Shown piece after piece: positions 10,239 through 21,866 of a stretch of DNA of 64,000 nucleotides (the stretch's first letter is position 1; the number at the start of each line of letters is the position of its first letter). The position numbers and the translations under genes were made by a program. The stretch comes from Cryptomeria japonica (Eukaryota > Streptophyta > Pinopsida > Cupressales > Cupressaceae). The notes beneath the pieces were generated by a model that did no database searches, was not told where the DNA came from, and was given only the letters and a program-made list of their open reading frames with translations. The stretch spans positions 809,447,069-809,511,068 of the forward strand of contig NC_081414.1 in NCBI RefSeq assembly GCF_030272615.1, written 5' to 3'.

Positions 10239-12010
10239 GGGTAATTACTCATGAAAGTGCTCTGGAAGAGTGTCAAGTCTCCCATCTTTAGGTGCCTTAA
10301 AAAGGTTTTCACCCTCAGATGCATCCTTTATTTTTACTTTTTTGTGATCTAGAGCTGCCATTGATTGGTTTTCAGCATCAGATCTTTTACTTGGTTCATT
10401 TTTGTGACTGAGAGACTTGGCACTCTCTGGTTTGCAAAAATCGTTACTTTGTTCACTGGTAGAGCCTGTTTCCAGTTTAACGGTACATAGGTAATGGATA
10501 ATAGATTTATCATCTGGGAAAATTGGTATATCATGTATTTCAGGTTCGTCCTAGTCAATGACGTCAGGAAAGACAAGTGGTAAGGAATCATTTGGTGGAT
10601 CAAGTTCTGCTACTGTAAGTGTCAAGATAGCGGTTTTATCGTGATGGGTCTTGGTTTTAAAGAAGTCAAGGATTTTGTCGAGGTCTTCGATGGTATTATC
10701 TTCCATATAGACTTGTTCATAATGCTTTTGTTCGCTTTCCTTAGCATCATAGATATGCTACAGTCCAAATTCAAGACGTCTATCTTTTGCGTTATGCTCT
10801 TCCTGAGAAAGGGGTATGGCGCTAGTATTATTAGGGATATATGTAGTAGCATTTGAGTAGGTACCCCATTCATATTCATTGGAATCAGTCTCTAAGGCAT
10901 CATCCCAGATTCCATCAGTGCTGTGAACAGGTATGTTGTATGGTGAAAATAGATCTTTGATGATGGATACCATTGTGATAGTTTTTGTTGATTCGGTGTC
11001 AGATCTTGCTTCTTCTTTCTGTATTTGTTCATAGATTGTTCCTCCTCAGGGAGGAACAATGGTATCAGGAGATGATATTATCAGTTCTTGAGATATTGGT
11101 GTTTGAAGATGAGCTACTACTGCAGATATGGCCTTCTTGTGGCTTAGAAGCTTTTCCTGATGTAACTTATGTTCTTGACATTCACGTGCCTTGCGGATTG
11201 TTTCTGCTGACTCAAATAGTGCTTCCTGCCAGGATTCTTCTTTGTACTTCTTCTTTGCTTTCCATTGAGGTTTTGCAGTTATGCATGGCATCTTTCTTAA
11301 TAGGAAAGTGAATTTACAACCTAATCCGGTTTTGTCTCTACTAGGCTGTGAAGGAAGATCTATGGGTTCCATGACTCCTTCTTTGCATTTTCCAATAGGT
11401 CCTTTACCGTCATATCCCATTTGCTACATGATTAAGTATCCCTTCCATATAGGTGTGTTTATAGAACTATGTCCAGAGCAGCTGCTCTGTTATCTTCTTC
11501 CTCATCTTTGTATAACCAGCTAAGAATGTCCTTATCTTCTAATTCATGTGCTAGAGTGCCCAGTTGGATGAAGGTACCATCAAATTTGGTGATGGGCTGA
11601 GTTACCAGATGAGTTGATGTAGTAGGCAATCCATGAGATCTGGGTGATGTCAGTAATTTGGCCAAACATAGGAGTTCCAAATTGTATTCTCCCATACCTT
11701 GGTCTTTGATTTGCATTTGCTACTTGAAATTTCTAGATAATGACTCGGGCTTTGCTGTCTATAGATCTGATGTTGAGGATCTTTGCTTTTCCCTATTATG
11801 GGGAACCAAACTGTCTTGGGCTGCCCCCATTGCATTACAATGTTGAAATGGATTGTGATCAGTAGATATGGAGATCTCTTGTTCGTTATATGGAAATTTG
11901 ACACACTAGTGATACATAGAAGGCATTGCTTGCATTTCATGTATCCAGGGTCGACCTAACAAAATATTGTAGGTGAGATCTATATCTAAGACCTGACACA
12001 TAGTATCTTT
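10239..12010 (-). pseudogene. Protease-RT linker of the gypsy polyprotein with a G-patch-like segment
   Basis: Two recognisable parts lie in this otherwise low-complexity linker. Near 11990-11870 the minus strand encodes YNILLGRPWIHEMQA followed by a stop and CVKFPYNEQEI, the post-protease block typical of Tat-type polyproteins. At 11420-11046 an open frame of 124 codons starts MGYDGKGPIGKCKEG and continues to DKTGLGCKF, the spacing of glycines expected for a G-patch, a nucleic-acid-binding motif known after protease in some retroviruses and reported in retrotransposons. The rest is acidic and serine/threonine-rich and broken. The G-patch assignment rests on glycine pattern only. Confidence 0.55.
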
Positions 12011-12835
12011 TTATACTGGTCCAACTTGAATGGGAAACATCACTGTTCCTTTAGATGACCTTTCCTCATCATCATATGCCTTTATGGTAATCTTTTTACA
12101 GGGATCAATAGACTCTTCAGAGAAGCCCAATGCACGAACAAGTTTTAAGGTACAGATATTGAGTCTAGCTCCTCCATCTATTAATACTCTCTTGATTCTA
12201 TGTTTATAGATAATGACTTCAATATGGAGAGGAGTATTATGTGGATGGCTTAATGAGATATTGTCGTGCTCAGAAAAAGTGAGATTATGAGGCCCTGTCA
12301 TATGAGCAACCATGGCTTGGAATTTGTCAGTATCCAGATCTTGACGTACATTTGTTTCTAATAATGCTTGTTCCAATATGTCTTTGTGTTTTGGTGAAAG
12401 TTTTAGCAACTCTAGTATGGATATTTGAGCAGGAGTTTTGCGCAGTTGGCTGACTAGATCATATTGAAGTTTGCGTACAGTGTTTGTTGTTGACATATTT
12501 CCTTTCAAGACATATTTTTGAGCTCTAGTGGTTACATTGACTGATTCATGATTATGCTGGTCTCGGATTGTGATGACGTTTACATGATTGTCAACAGCTG
12601 ATATATGATTAATGGTGTTATTGTAAACGTGAATGATACGTGCCCCACGGGTATCATTTGAAGTGGAAGCTCCATATTTGTTATAGTTTGGAAGAAGATT
12701 CTTGAAAGCTCCATGGTCACCGTTTGTCTTGAGACCATCTACTGTTAAATCACCTCTATCAATCATGTCTTGAACAATGTTTTTCAATCTCATGCAATCA
12801 TTTGTTGCGATGAAAATCACAAAAGTGTGAGTCAT
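12011..12835 (-). pseudogene. gypsy protease region
   Basis: Open frame of 274 codons on the minus strand. Its C-terminal third encodes RVLIDGGARLNICTL (about 12200-12150), the D-[ST/G]-G-A active-site loop of a retropepsin-type aspartic protease in the variant usual for Tat-type elements, followed by the hydrophobic strand and FPIQVGPV. The N-terminal two thirds are gag tail. The protease would cleave the gag-pol polyprotein. The frame overlaps the gag frame upstream by 38 bases in a different phase, which indicates a frameshift mutation rather than a programmed site. Confidence 0.8.
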
Positions 12836-14343
12836 TCCACCAAGGTGGTTTGATTTGTGGTTCGCAGTTGTTGATTGTGGGCAAAGAGATAATCTTGTTT
12901 GCCAGGAGTTCTCTGAATGCTGACTCCAATGATCGACCCAGTGGTGTGTAGATGCATTTTTGATAAGTGTTGGTAGTACCCCGTGAATTATTGTTAGGTC
13001 CTAGATTTGTGTTATTGTTGGTATTGTTTGCATTATTGGTATTCGATTGATTGATATTAGGTGCGCAAGCGTTAGTGTCAGGGTTAGCACCTTTGGGATT
13101 TTTTGTAGCTTGAGGATTTCCTAATAATGTGAGCATGGGCTGCTTGGATTTTGGATCATTTGGTTCATTGCTGCCTTCATTTCCATTGTTTTTATTTCTG
13201 GTCCAAAACCTAGATTTGTCTAAGTTGTTGTTGTTTTGATTGTTGTAGTTTGATGAACCTATTCCTTCTTTGAAGAATTTTAGTGTTCCTTTCTTGACAC
13301 ATGCTTCTTCCACTTGAATACCATTTTCAATCAATTTAGCGAAAGACAGTATGCATTGGAGCTTGAGCCTGTAACTCATCTCACTATTCAAGTTGTCAAT
13401 GAAAATTTCCATTTTCTCCTTTTTAGGAATATCGTGAGGATATCTTGAAACCATACGGTGCCAATGTTGAAGGAATGCCATGAATGTTTCATTGTTTTTC
13501 TATTTGGTATTACAGACGTCTAGCATGGTGATAGCATGTTGAATGTTATAGGAATACTCAGTTATAAATTTGTTGACTAGTTCATCAAATGATCTGACAA
13601 GAGGTGTGATCTTAGATAACCACTCCATTGTTTGTCCACCCAATCTTCTTGGGAATAACCTCATCAGATAGGTGTCATCATGAGTGAATTCAAGACTCAT
13701 TGTGCAAAATTCTCGAACATGATCTCGGGGATCACTTTTCCCATCGTATTTATCAAATTTGGGAATGTCTAAGTTTGGAGGAAAAGGCACCATGTTCAAT
13801 CTTCTGTCAAATGGATAAGGACAGATTTCATTTAATGAGTACCGCACTATTGTCCCTTGTTACATGTCTTACATTTGTCTTTGTAACATTTGCATTTGTT
13901 GAGTAAGAGAAACCAAAGGTGCATTATTTTGCCGAGGAAGAAACTCTTCCCTTGTATTAGCTCTCAGCTGAAAAGGTGTGTTAAATGGTATATTTTGCTC
14001 TGGAGTTTCTAGCTCGGGTATACGCATTTCTGGTATACGTTGTTCTGGAATGTATTGCTCAGGTATGTGTTGTTCAAGGTTACAAATTTCCTCTTCTCTT
14101 TGTTGTTCTTGATATGCATATTGTCGAGATCCGGTTCTAAAGATGTTTGCGTCTAAATCTTCAGGAAGTTTTAACGCCTTTACTTGTGAGCATAAGTAGA
14201 TACTTCTCTTTGTCATTTTTCATGAGTCTTTCTACAAGTTTTTGAAAGGAAGTGCTTTCTTGACATTCTCGAAGGAGTTCTTCCGTGATCTCAGGTTCTT
14301 CTAGATGTGGTCCTTCAAATGGATTAGATAACCTTTGAGTCAT
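12798..14343 (-). pseudogene. gypsy gag, broken
   Basis: Four open segments in three frames: 14343-14161 (start MTQRLSNPFEGP), 14216-13869, 13847-13500 and 13481-12798. The third and fourth contain the Retrotrans_gag domain: PPNLDIPKFDKYDGKSDP, LFPRRLGGQTMEWLSKI, FDELVNKFITEYSYNI, then after one TAG stop FMAFLQHWHRMVSR and the rest. The second segment has a short repetitive stretch (IPEQYIPEQRIPEMRIPE) before the gag domain. The fourth ends in an Asn-rich low-complexity part (about 13080-12960). No zinc knuckle was seen, which is usual for this branch. The likely start is the ATG at 14341-14343, the first long in-frame Met after the leader. Confidence 0.82.
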
Positions 14344-15249
14344 GCTTGATTTTGGTGTTGCTTCACTTTGTTGTTTAGTTGAGAGCGAGTTACAGGCATC
14401 TTAGTAGAAGCTTTCTATGACAAAGGGGACAAAATCCTCTTCAATATGTTGTTCTGGGGTTGGTGGTTCAAATCAGAGTGTGTTGTAAGTGATGCACTCA
14501 TCGGGCAAGAATGCCGGATTGATCTTTCCTCCGCGATTAATTCGTTGATTGAATGCGGATTTTTGGCAATATGCTCTAGTTTTCAAAGGCTCCCTATCAA
14601 ATTCAGTGGATTTTTTCTTGATATAGTGTTGAATGTGATGAAGAAATGTTTGATGAGACTTGAAAAGTTGACGATTGATGTATAAAAACTTATTTCTTTT
14701 GAGGAATTTGGAAAAACCTGGTTGTTGTTTCTTCAACGTGATGTTACGATAAAGATTCTTTCTTCTCAGAATATGGGGATTAGTCATGCATAAGTGATTC
14801 AATGGTTTCCTTCGATTTGTTTGGATTTAGTTGATCTTGTTTTGAAAATTCAAGTCTTACTCTATCAAAGTGAAGGTTTAGATGCCCCTTCACAACAAAG
14901 CGTGTCAAATGATATGCATAAAAGTCTCCCGATATGGAAACTTGATTTGACAACTTGAAATTTTTAAACAAGTGTTTTTGAGATGAAATCCGTGAGATGG
15001 TAAAGGATTCTTTTGATACTTGTGATGAGGTTTCTAGATTATGATAGGATAGATATGTTTTACCATGCAATCAGTTTTGGATTTTTACAACGTTTGTTTT
15101 GACACAAACTTTGCTCAAGAAATAGCTTTTAAAGTTTTCTTTTTGCTACCCTGCTTTGATGAAAAATGATGTTGATGGAAAAAGGCTTTTGAAGATGTTT
15201 TCAAAAATTTTAAAATTCCTCACTGTTTAGCCCCCTGTCTTTTTGCTTT

Positions 15250-15635
15250 TGGTTATGCGCTAAAACAGAGACAAGATGCGCTACCAAATTTACTTTACGC
15301 ACTAAAAGAATGACCACATGCGCTAGGTTGCCCCCAACCACGCGCTAAAGTTTTGACTGTTTAAAATTTTGTTTTTTGTCTGTTTTGAAAGGTTGTGCGC
15401 TAGTATGGGTCTGTGACGCGCTAACTGCTCAACCCTACGTGTTAAAGTTTGGTTTTCACGCGCTAAGCTGATGCTTCAACGCGCTAGACTATTTTCCCAA
15501 TGCGCTAATTGTTTAACACTATTTTGGAATTTGGATAAAACGCTACTGTTTTGAACAGACGCGCTAACTTGATGCTTGGATGCACTAACAAAAATACCCT
15601 AAGCGCTAAGGAGTTGTTCCCACGTGCTAATCTGC
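15250..15635 (-). repeat. Array of spaced TTAGCGCAT-like motifs, gag leader copy 1
   Basis: On the + strand ATGCGCTAA, ACGCGCTAA, ATGCGCTAG and variants occur about 15 times (for example near 15254, 15278, 15320, 15340, 15395, 15416, 15459, 15481, 15502 and 15561). On the minus strand, the sense of gag, they read TTAGCGCAT, the same word as the array in the PMD intron read in PMD sense. Confidence 0.85.
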
Positions 15636-17144
15636 CCTGATTTTTCCTTTGGTTGGTTTTTCTGCAATTTTCGGATTTGATTGTGAGTTTTTCAGCCTTG
15701 ATGGATGATTTTTTGAAGTAGTAAATGCAAGCACAACACAAAGAAGACAACCATTTTTGCTTAATCTAACAAAAAGTGTATGTTCTGCGAGGATGTGTTC
15801 AAATCCTCAATGTTTTAACAGGTTTGGATACGAAAAATACACTTCAGAAAGACTCTTTATTCAAAAGTCATAAATAACATCATAGCCCACTAGTCTCGAT
15901 ACTCTGTCAACTCAAATAGCCATGTCACCCCTAGAGGGCGCCCATTTTTTTGCCTTTTGCCAGAAATTAACTCAAAGTGAATTGGTTCACAATTGAGTAG
16001 TTATCTTGGGAGATATATGGTGAGTAATCTTGGGGGCGGATTCTTCCCCACCCTTGCACTATGATGTTATAAATGTCTGGTTACTGACTCGATTCAAAGT
16101 TTCTATTTCTATGGCTCTTAATTAGGCTTCCTGTTCAGTCATCAGTGATAAACTCCCTCAGGAGGCTTCCCAACATTTAGAACAAAGGCTTTACGTATAT
16201 TGAGGATACTAGGGGAAGGCTAATCACTGCGCGCAACCATTGAAAAGGACTTTCGTCACTTTCCACTTTTGATTAAAGTGGGTTGGAACACTTGGCGTCA
16301 AAGTCATTTCCCACTTAGGTCATTCCCTTCACACCGGCCATAAATGGCTTTAAGAGTTAATTCCAACTTCTCAGGAAGGCAGGCCTGCTAAAGGATATAA
16401 ATGCTTGAAGTACAAAAAGTTTAAGAGTGGTTTGGCTTTTTGATTACCCAGTTAAGGGGAGAGCATATACCTTCCACTTTCGAGACAAGGCAAACAAGGT
16501 TCTTTTTAAGCCTTCAATTCAGTGATTTGCTAACCTCTACTTGGAGATGTTGCTCCAACAAGCATGGTGTTCCTTTTATTTCGTCAAAGCAATGATTATC
16601 TAATCTAGTAAAGGAACCTAGTCAACAAAGCAAAATTTTGATGTGGTCAACAAAAGAAAATTGGTAAAGGGGAATGACTTCCTTCTTTTGTTGTGAACAA
16701 AATAGGACAAGTGTGATTCTTTAACTTTAAAAAAAATGAAGTGAATTCTTTTATGCACCAAAGGATGGTGAAGTTCTTTTTAGCCCTTTTGATTTCAGAA
16801 CTTGAAAATTTGACTTGTTCTTTTTAGAGCCCAAATTTGAGAAATTTTTCTCCTAAAAAAGCAAGAAAGATTGATTTTGTGGTTCTTTTTACAACCCAAA
16901 GGAAATAAGTGAGTTCAATTTTTAAGAATAGAAGAAGTTTAAAAATTTAAACTAACTTACCTAAGTTAGTGAAAATCCTAACTATCTTAATATTTTTAAA
17001 ATTTTAAGCTCCCATCTGCAACAGATTTGTTAGAATCCTACAAGAAAACAAGTTGAAAATGTTAGATGGTTGGTGGACTTCAACAAGTCTATTTTTTTAT
17101 TCCCGGTTACAGATTTTAAAATTGTGATTTCTGTCTATTTTCGA

Positions 17145-17400
17145 TGCGCTACAGAACAAACTGTACGCACTACAAAATATCCATGATGCGCTAAAAGAAA
17201 TTGGTGACATGCTACACTATTTTCGAGATGCGTTACTTTGTGTTCTGGAAGCGTTGCTCTATTTTTCTCCCATGCCGAGACCTACAGGAAAATTTTAATA
17301 TTCTTATGCGCTAATAAATAGACTTGAAGCGCTAGATGATGGACCCAACACGCTGAATAGTGAACTGGATGCGCTAGGTTGTTGGCCATATGTGCTAGGG
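17145..17400 (-). repeat. Array of spaced TTAGCGCAT-like motifs, gag leader copy 2
   Basis: About eleven further ATGCGCTA-type copies (near 17148, 17189, 17228, 17308, 17328, 17370 and others) between the PBS and the rest of the leader, again reading TTAGCGCAT in gag sense. Several copies have C-to-T or G-to-A changes at CG. Confidence 0.8.
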
Positions 17401-17484
17401 AATGATTCCCATGAACTGATTCTCATTTTCCATGGACCTGCAAAAGTGGTTATATTTCAAAACCGATTAGATATATGGGGTAAT

Positions 17485-17502
17485 GCCCCATGGTGGGCGC
17501 CA
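17485..17502 (-). other. Primer binding site of the gypsy element
   Basis: On the minus strand, four bases after the 5' LTR, the sequence reads TGGCGCCCACCATGGGGC. TGGCGCC... is the usual start of PBS sequences in plant Ty3/gypsy elements. The exact tRNA cannot be named with certainty. Confidence 0.75.
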
Positions 17503-17506
17503 GAAA

Positions 17507-18939
17507 TGTATGCGGGAAAATTGGGTGGATAGAACTAAAAATGTGAAAAATGGAGTTCTAGGGAGACTTGAACACACACCCACAGAACTTCTTGGTGCAA
17601 GCTATGGAGTCATGAAGTATGGCTCAGCTTCCCAAGGTTGGTTCCATGGTTCTCTATCTCACAAGGTCCCTCAAACCAATGTTCTTGCTCTCAGATCACT
17701 GAGCAAAATGGTTTAGGGATGACAAATGCAAGAACGAGGGATGCTTTTATTGATTTTAAGATGAGATGCATCCTAAACTATACATGATCCTAGTTATAAG
17801 ATGACAAGGTTAGTAACCAAGACTATCCTAGCATACTATATTAGTCCCTGATTTAAGCTAAATGATAAAGAAAGTACTCTAAACATGCATATTTAGATTA
17901 ATTTCCATCTAAAAGAGAGCTAAAATGATGAGCATAAAATGGTATGAAAGCTTGAATGTATTTGATCATAAGTATGATGCTAAAGACTTGGTCCTTAAAA
18001 TGGAGGAATGAGAGCTCTATTTATAGCAAAAATAGGGTAATGGATGGTCAGGATTGAAAGATATAATCAAGGGCCAAGTTTGAAAGTTGGGGATCCATGT
18101 TTGTAATTGGCACCAATGAAATGGTGACAAATGTCAACATAGGGTTGGGTTGAGAAAAGGGGTTGGAGGCATTAAATTCCTGAGAAGACCTCATGGTTAT
18201 CCTAGGGGTAAGGGTTAAAGTTTAAGTTAGGATTACCCATTGGATCAAGCTTTAACCCTAAGGATAAACTTTTGTGCAAAAGATTAAGGGATAACCATGG
18301 TCAAAGAATTGAAGGCTTAATGAGACCCTTGGGTTACATGGAGGTTAAGTTTAGAGAAAGTCTCTAATCATGCTAGAGGGTTGAGTTAACCATTAATGGT
18401 TTGGGAGACTTGGAAAATTAAGTGGTTGAAGCCTTTAAAGGTTTTCAAAGACTTTGAGGATTTGAGAAGTGACCTCCCCTTGCTTAGGGATGTGACAAAG
18501 TTTAGTAGATGGGTTAGGCTAATTAGAAGTGTTTAGAAGAGTCTAGAAGGGGGTTAGGAATAGGGTTTAGGAGGCAAGTGGGAGATGTAGGATTTTGCAA
18601 GTGGATGGAGGGATAATAGGATTTAATTGAAATAAAATGAATTTACTTCAATTTGGTTGCAATTTGGGGAAATTAAATAAATTAGATTTATTCAATTTAG
18701 GATAACTATTTAATTAAATTTGAATTTAATTAAAAGTGGATAGAAGGGATTTAATTGAATAAAATGATTTATTCATTAAATGGTAAAAAGAAGTCTAGTG
18801 AATTTAATTTAAATAAATTGAGTAATTTACTTAATTTAAATAGAAGAATGTGGGTGATTCAATTAAATTAGATTTAATTAAATAGAGAAATGAACATAAA
18901 ATATTCATTTAGGAATATGGTCATTTTTATACGTCTACA
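17507..18939 (-). repeat. 5' LTR of the gypsy element
   Basis: 1,433 bp with TG...CA ends, near-identical to 759-2207 but lacking 16 bp. In element sense it is the promoter LTR. The open frame at 17483-17716 is only LTR and PBS sequence. Confidence 0.95.
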
Positions 18940-21311
18940 AGTGCATATACTCAAAAGTCAAATTACAACACAAAAAAACTGGAAATTAAATTTATAACAG
19001 ACTTACAAAATTCAAACAAAGTCTGAGTTCACCAAAAACAACATGGAAAGAAACAAATTTCACTTAGAAAACAAAATAAAAGAATTTCAAAGATATGAAA
19101 TACATTCATGGATGAAATTCATGGCAAGACTCAAAATCCAAAACTCTTTCATATACTGTAAACAGAATATCAAAAACAAATACAAAATTCTTTACAAAAT
19201 TACAAAAAGAATCTTTAACAAGAATCTTATTCCAAAAAATTTCACGTATAGTAAATAAATTATTGATTATATATCACACAAAATTCTTCCCAATAATAGA
19301 AAAGACAATTTTCAAGGACAAAGCAGGCAATCTTTCTCTTTTTGAAAATCAAAGATACATAAACTACAAGGATAAGTAAACCTCCAACCTAGAATAAGAA
19401 GAATGGACAAATAGCTAAAAGAGAGAGAGAGAGAGAGAGAGAGCACACCAACAATCTAGAAATGTCAAACTACTCAATCCTCTTTAGCACAAAACACACC
19501 AACAACGAGAATTAAAAGATGCAGTCCAAAATTGAATAATCAAGTACAAAAAACTCCTTTGAAAACCCGAAAGAAATTCTTCTTCGAAAAACCCAAAAAT
19601 CACCAAATTTCCTCAAAAAAAATATCATAGCCTTCTCCAAACTCAACCCATACAACAATAATGCAATTCACCTCTAAAAATCCTCCAAAAAGCCCTAAAT
19701 AAAACATAAAACATAATCTTTCTCCATGCATGAAACTCAATTAGCAACTCAAATGCAAACATAAAGCTCACTCCACTTCCACCTTTGAAAATAAAGGAAA
19801 AATAATTAAAAATAACAACTACTAAATTCAACTCTTAATTAGCCAATAAAATAAAGTGAAAATAAATAAACAATTAAAATTCCCAAATAAAGATAAATTC
19901 TTTAATAATAAAATTCCATAAAATGATCAATTAATAATATATATTAAACTCACAATTAATTTTATTTATTAATTATACATTCAGCATGACTTAATAAAAA
20001 GCAACCCAACATTAAATACAACAACACATTACTCCTGCAAGGCAACATAACCAAAATATTAGAACTCACAAGATATCAACTAAGCCTAGAATGTTATAAG
20101 ACATTATATCATTCTCCGATCAACTTGTCATTAGGATTAAAGAGACACTCATACTTGTGAAACCAGGTGCAGTTGATGTTTGGTACTTGCATTTCTACAT
20201 AATAGCAAATGTCTATGCACAACATACATACATACCATGGGGGCTTCGCTTAGTTTACTTGGGTTATATCACATGTGTTCATGGCATACTAAAGAATCCC
20301 CCTATTTTCAAAAAACAATTTCCCTAAACTCCTTTTTTTTTACCCCCTCCCAATAGACAACATGAATTAAAAGCCCCCCTATTTTCACCAAATATTATAT
20401 TTTTCATAGCTTGAATTTAAAAACCCCCTATTTTCACTGATAGGCAATATTTTGTACCCTCATTTTTGGGATATTAAACCCCCCAATATGAATGGACATG
20501 ATATAATATTGCCTAGCCAATGAATCCCCTATGATACATACATACATACATACATATAGTCACAAAGCAAACACATAGGTGGAAAGAAAATTGCAACGTC
20601 ACACTTTGCTCACAATGAGTGGTATAGCATCATCCCTTCCATGTACATAGTACAATACATCATGATTAAGACATAATATCATCAGTATCATCATCATATC
20701 TGACATAAGAATAAAGTAAAGTTAGCACATGGCACAATAACATCACAAGTAAATATAAGTCACTGAATATGCATAAATAACCAAACATAGACTGCAACAT
20801 CAACATAATCCTGAGTATATCATCATCCACATACAACATAATGTATTAGTTGCCAACATGAAATGATTGTCATCAAAACATAATCAAAACCATAAGCATC
20901 TACCAAGAGTATCATTTATAAGTCTAGAATGTCTAGTAACGTCCATCAGTGCATAAAAGAAAAGTATGTTAAGGAAGGACACCTCAACAAGCAAATAATG
21001 AGATTTATCAATAAATATTTTAAAAATATAAATTAAATTTGTATATAAATTATGTGGATTAATCCTATATTTTTGTGCCCAATATATCTATTGTACAATA
21101 GATGTATTACATAGTGAATGTCATGCATATATAGTTTCTAATACACATCCAGGAACCCATTTCATGTAATAAGCTTTTATTGTAATCAAATTATGTATAA
21201 TATAATTCATATGTGCATGCATGTATAAATTCATCTATACACATATAAATATGTATGCATGCATGTATGTTCATATATTTATTCATATGTGCATACCCCC
21301 TCTCTCACTCA

Positions 21312-21410
<99 letters not shown>

Positions 21411-21658
21411 AGTGAGATAGAGAGAGTGAGAGAATGTTGATAGAAGCATGCTAAACACTAGAATTTGACTATCTAAAAATCTATATGATCTTCTAAAACA
21501 TAGAATCTACACTTTAAATCCTAGAGATTTGAAACCACTCCCAAACATCCAAAAAATATATACATAAAATATAACTTAAAGTATAAGAAATAAAAAACAC
21601 ATATTTTAAATGTCACTTATACTTAAATGTTATAGGTTTATGTATATACTACACCAAT

Positions 21659-21694
<36 letters not shown>

Positions 21695-21866
21695 GATATG
21701 TGCAGAGCATTTGGTGGGTTCCCTATTTGGCACACCAAACCTATTTGGCTACCACCAAATATGGTGAGAACCCTATTTGGCTCTAACCAAATGCCTTCAT
21801 AGGGGCCAAAAAAAAATTGGCATCCTTTGGTCCCACATCTTGGTGCACATACCCTCAAGGGATACA
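18940..21866. other. AT-rich spacer with microsatellites, no gene seen
   Basis: Reading frames here are short, lysine/asparagine-rich and without recognisable domains. Simple repeats: (GA)n at 19421-19443, (CATA)n at 20533-20557, (TC)n at 21314-21407 and (AG)n at 21661-21690. The words CCCCCTATTTTCA and close variants recur at about 20299, 20377 and 20427. Otherwise nothing is supportable. Confidence 0.6.
21314..21407. repeat. (TC)n microsatellite, about 94 bp
   Basis: Nearly uninterrupted TC dinucleotides, with two short interruptions at the left end. The frames through it (Ser/Leu runs) are artefacts. Confidence 0.95.

Larger units (their letters stand above)
14344..17484 (-). other. gag leader / 5' untranslated region of the gypsy element
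   Basis: 3.1 kb between PBS and gag without a convincing gene; the small frames at 14446-15070 look random. It holds two motif arrays (15250-15635, 17145-17400). Around 16495-16890 the phrase GTTCTTTTTA followed by A/G/C-rich sequence recurs at least four times. Such long leaders are common in Tat-type elements. Confidence 0.6.
759..18939 (-). mobile_element. 18.2-kb Ty3/gypsy LTR retrotransposon, Tat-like lineage, degenerate
   Basis: Complete LTR element read on the minus strand. Order in element sense: 5' LTR (17507-18939), PBS, 3.1-kb leader, gag, protease, G-patch-like linker, RT, RNase H, second RNase H, integrase, a 4.7-kb 3' region with an antisense PMD gene, PPT, 3' LTR (759-2207). 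The flanking pentamers are AGTGT (754-758) and AGTGC (18940-18944), a target duplication with one mismatch. The second, archaeal-type RNase H and the extra coding capacity between integrase and 3' LTR are known traits of the Tat/Ogre/Retand branch of plant Ty3/gypsy elements. All coding domains carry stops or frameshifts, so it is not autonomous now. The LTRs differ at roughly two to three dozen positions by eye plus one 16-bp indel, which suggests a moderately recent insertion. Confidence 0.93.

Noticed and set aside
21221-21440. Open frames coding Ser/Leu runs
   Set aside because: They are translations of the (TC)n microsatellite.
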